Source: Lachnospiraceae bacterium
Lineage (GTDB): Bacteria > Bacillota > Clostridia > Lachnospirales > Lachnospiraceae
Assembly (NCBI GenBank): GCA_017391545.1
Contig: JAFOYD010000141.1
Location: 1-15,740 of the forward strand
Direction of reading: 5' to 3'
Length of the DNA: 15,740 nt
Shown: piece by piece, positions 13,783-15,740 of the stretch
Numbering within the stretch: the stretch's first letter is position 1
Layout: every line of letters starts with the position of its first letter
Notes under the pieces: model-generated
Database searches by the model: none
Told to the model about the DNA's origin: nothing
Seen by the model: only the letters and a program-made list of their open reading frames with translations
Program-made: the position numbers and the translations under genes

Positions 13783-13798
13783 CCGTGCACGTGTAACA
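13783..13798. promoter_or_regulatory. Second LacI-type operator, beside the regulator promoter
   Basis: CGTGCACGTG (13784-13793) repeats exactly the core of the operator at 13580-13595; the right arm is degenerate. It lies 203 bp from the first site (about 19 helical turns) and just upstream of the regulator's -35, fitting autoregulation or DNA looping. Confidence 0.6.
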
Positions 13799-13805
13799 TT
13801 TTTGC

Positions 13806-13834
13806 TTGCTTTTTCCGTTCAAAGACTCTATACT
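13806..13834 (+). promoter_or_regulatory. Promoter of the LacI-family regulator
   Basis: TTGCTT (13806-13811), 17 bases, then TATACT (13829-13834). The same -35 hexamer and spacing are used by the divergent isomerase operon. GGAGG (13854-13858) follows seven bases before the ATG at 13866. Confidence 0.6.
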
Positions 13835-13865
13835 GATATTATAGATTTTAATTGGAGGTTTCCTT

Positions 13866-14885
13866 ATGGCTACGCTTAAAGAGATTGCTGCATTAGCCGG
13901 TGTTTCCCGCGGAACGGTTGACCGGGTACTCAACAACAGAGGCTCCGTGAATCCTGACACTGCCAGAAAAATCAATGAAGTTGCAAAAGCCCTCGACTAT
14001 AAACCAAACAAGGCAGGGCTTGTGCTTGCTGCCCAGAAAAAGAAGTTAAAGCTGGGCGTCATTCTGTTTTCGACCAGCAATCCTTTTTTCGCTGATGTAT
14101 TAAAGGGAATCGAAGAAAAAGCAGAAGATCTGGCAAGCTACAACTGCACCGTGGTTGTAAAGCAGATTCCCATCTCTGCCGATGCGCAGCTGAATGCAAT
14201 TGATGAGCTGACGGACGAAGAAGTCAGCGGAATCGCACTTGCTCCATGTAATGATGATCGTGTGCGCATCCGCATCAATGAACTATATGAACAGGGGATT
14301 CCGGTCGTTACACTGAACACTGATATTGAAAATTCAAAGAGAATTGCCTATGTCGGAAGTCACTACAAAAAAAGCGGCGCTACTGCCGCAGGACTGTTAA
14401 AGCTGATGACAGGACAAGATGTACAGATTGGCATCATCACAGGCTCCTCTGATATCCTGTGTCACACGGAGCGCATCGCCGGGTTCACAGATACATTAAA
14501 ACCATATGAGGAACAGATGCATATTGTTTCTATCATTGAGACACATGATGATGAGATTGAAAGTTATGAGCAAACCATAAAACTTTTAAAGGAACATCCC
14601 GAAATTAATGCGCTCTTTTTTGCTGCTGGTGGTGTATATGGAGGATGCCGCGCAATCTCTACGCTTGGACTTGGCGGCAGGCTGCGCGTGATCGCTTTTG
14701 ACAAAGCAGACACGACGGAACAGTTCTTACAGGAGGGTGTGCTGTCCGCAGTCATCTGCCAACAGCCACGCATCCAGGGCAAAAAGCCGCTCGACCTGCT
14801 CTTTACTTACCTGACCTCCGGTGAACTGCCCAAAAATGAATACAACTATACTGCCGTAGACATCCGTATCTTAGAAAACATATAG
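13866..14885 (+). CDS. LacI-family transcriptional regulator of the adjacent sugar operon
   Basis: A 339-residue repressor. The LacI helix-turn-helix covers residues 2-25 (LKEIAALAGVSRGTVDRVLN), the hinge is around 45-60, and a periplasmic-binding-protein-like sugar sensor covers about 62-335 (LGVILFSTSNPFF to GELPKNEYNYTAVDIRI). The TVDRVLN recognition helix is a variant of the usual TVSRVLN. The start has a clean GGAGG seven bases away. It is divergent from the isomerase-kinase operon, and two sites sharing CGTGCACGTG lie in the 339-base region between them, so it is the probable local repressor, released by the sugar or its phosphate. It ends in a terminator at 14912-14939. Confidence 0.92.
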   Translation: MATLKEIAALAGVSRGTVDRVLNNRGSVNPDTARKINEVAKALDYKPNKAGLVLAAQKKKLKLGVILFSTSNPFFADVLKGIEEKAEDLASYNCTVVVKQIPISADAQLNAIDELTDEEVSGIALAPCNDDRVRIRINELYEQGIPVVTLNTDIENSKRIAYVGSHYKKSGATAAGLLKLMTGQDVQIGIITGSSDILCHTERIAGFTDTLKPYEEQMHIVSIIETHDDEIESYEQTIKLLKEHPEINALFFAAGGVYGGCRAISTLGLGGRLRVIAFDKADTTEQFLQEGVLSAVICQQPRIQGKKPLDLLFTYLTSGELPKNEYNYTAVDIRILENI

Positions 14886-14911
14886 GTCCTTCAGTACCTT
14901 CATAGTCACAA

Positions 14912-14939
14912 AAAACCAGCCATTTTCATGACTGGTTTT
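14912..14939. terminator. Bidirectional terminator between the LacI gene and the HAD gene
   Basis: AAAACCAG (14912-14919) pairs with CTGGTTTT (14932-14939), with CAT/ATG pairing inside around TTTC. T-runs follow on both strands (TTTTA on plus, TTTTTT on minus), so it serves both convergent genes. Confidence 0.85.
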
Positions 14940-14947
14940 ATAATGTT

Positions 14948-15595
14948 TTAAACAGTTATAAACTTCTTCAAATCCGCAAGCGTATCGGCCACACCATACA
15001 AAAGCGGTGTCACTTCCTCATCAGGTGGTGTCAAATCCGGTACCATCACTGGCCTGCATCCCGCTGCGTATGCCGACTTGATCCCATTCGGAGAATCCTC
15101 GACTGCGATACAGTCACAGGGCTTTTCTCCAATCTGCTCGCAGGCATAGAGATAAACGTCCGGCGCCGGTTTACCATGCTCCACCTGCTTTGCGCTCACG
15201 ATTTTGTCAAATTTGTCCTTCACGCCGATTTTTTCAAGATGCTGCAAAGTAAGTTCAAGTGGCGTTGCTGTAGCAACTGCTCTCTTGATGCCCTTTTCAT
15301 GCAGAAAGTCGAGAATTTCATCAATTCCCGGCTTTTTCTCAAGTCCATATCGTTCCAGCCGCTCTGCCACAAGTCTGCGTCTGACCTCTCGGATGGCAAA
15401 GTAGTCAAAACCCTCACCAAAGATGTCCTTCATCATCCTCGATGCAAGCTGTGCATCACAGCTTCGAAGCATCAGTGCATGTTCTTTTCGAAAGTCAAAG
15501 CCTGCCATGCGTGCTGCCTCGCACCATGCTGCATTGTAGTGTTTCTCCGTATCAATGAGTACTCCATCCATGTCAAATATTACTGCCTTAATCAT
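14948..15595 (-). CDS. HAD-family hydrolase, beta-phosphoglucomutase-like
   Basis: A 215-residue cytoplasmic HAD phosphatase/phosphomutase with a C1-type helical cap. Motif I is FDMDGVLIDT (7-16, nucleophile D8, acid D10), motif II is the Thr in ATATPLE (108-114), motif III is K142 in HGKPAPD, and motif IV is EDSPNGIKSA (166-175). The layout matches beta-phosphoglucomutases and sugar-phosphate phosphatases. Sequence alone does not separate them, so the substrate is open. The ATG at 15595 was chosen over an in-frame TTG at 15610 because motif I follows it directly and AGGA lies four bases before it. It begins 34 bases after the end of another minus-strand gene and is probably co-transcribed with it. 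Confidence 0.88.
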   Translation of the reverse strand: MIKAVIFDMDGVLIDTEKHYNAAWCEAARMAGFDFRKEHALMLRSCDAQLASRMMKDIFGEGFDYFAIREVRRRLVAERLERYGLEKKPGIDEILDFLHEKGIKRAVATATPLELTLQHLEKIGVKDKFDKIVSAKQVEHGKPAPDVYLYACEQIGEKPCDCIAVEDSPNGIKSAYAAGCRPVMVPDLTPPDEEVTPLLYGVADTLADLKKFITV

Positions 15596-15629
15596 AATAT
15601 CCTGTTCCAACCCTTATATATCAATAACT

Positions 15630-15740
15630 TTACGCCCTTTTCGCATAGAGAATCTTCTCCTTTGGAATCTCCTGATTCTGTTGCATGAGATTTAAGAGCG
15701 TAATGTAGCTCCTGATCATCTCTCTTGCAGTAACCTCTTC
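15630..15740 (-). CDS. C-terminal end of an unidentified gene, cut by the window
   Basis: On the minus strand the frame is open from the window edge for 36 codons to a TAA at 15630-15632. The visible residues include EEVTAREMIRSYITLLNLMQ and end in KEKILYAKRA. Spacing of 34 bases to the HAD gene on the same strand supports a shared operon. The fragment is too short to name a family. It is called real because it fills the otherwise unexplained end and a plus-strand frame there has no ribosome site. Confidence 0.5.
   Translation of the reverse strand, partial: EEVTAREMIRSYITLLNLMQQNQEIPKEKILYAKRA

Noticed and set aside
13715..13975. 86-codon minus-strand frame across the LacI promoter
   Set aside because: It covers the operator, promoter and HTH codons of the LacI gene; no ribosome site and no family resemblance.
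15176..15688. 170-codon plus-strand frame opposite the HAD gene
   Set aside because: It is antisense to conserved HAD motifs and to the 3' end of the next minus-strand gene.

Overview
The window looks like chromosomal DNA of a spore-forming Clostridia, most likely Lachnospiraceae (Roseburia/Eubacterium/Coprococcus type). The grounds are a clear SpoVT gene, strong AGGAGG-type ribosome binding sites, consensus sigma-A promoters in AT-rich gaps, MgtE and MetQNI of Firmicute type, and a sugar catabolic cluster. No tRNA, rRNA, CRISPR array, integrase or transposase is visible. Almost everything is on the minus strand except the first gene and the LacI regulator.

Layout: (1) 88-729 (+) is a HlyIII/PAQR-type membrane protein. 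It converges on spoVT (797-1345, -) through a long shared bidirectional terminator. (2) spoVT, a YgjP-like metallopeptidase and mgtE form a probable minus-strand unit. It is driven by a TTGACA-N17-TAAAAT promoter and has a long, highly structured 5' leader (about 3478-3700). (3) 3830-6534 (-) is a methionine-type ABC importer in the order metQ-metN-metI. It has a textbook promoter but no room for an S-box or T-box leader. (4) 6658-10309 is the accessory part. Two near-identical HTH-Uma2 nuclease genes in direct orientation flank an AAA-ATPase/PD-(D/E)XK protein (DUF1703 type) and a beheaded fragment of a CoF-synthetase/PaaK-like ligase. Both HTH-Uma2 copies keep the same promoter and inverted repeat, which suggests autoregulation. 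(5) 10323-10469 (-) is a small 48-residue gene. (6) 10558-13526 (-) encodes an FGGY kinase of the xylulokinase type and a FucI/AraA-superfamily isomerase. A divergent LacI-family regulator (13866-14885, +) and two matching GTGCACGTG-type operators lie at the shared control region. (7) 14948-15595 (-) is a HAD phosphatase/phosphomutase, preceded by the tail of another minus-strand gene cut by the window end.

How the genes work together: the LacI regulator probably controls import-independent sugar isomerisation and phosphorylation. No dedicated aldolase or epimerase is present, so the product is probably a pentulose 5-phosphate that enters the pentose phosphate pathway directly. MetQNI brings in methionine and MgtE brings in Mg2+. 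The parts most worth pursuing are the unclassified mgtE leader RNA and the duplicated, self-regulated HTH-Uma2 / DUF1703 module, in which one 20-residue block has diverged while the rest is nearly identical.
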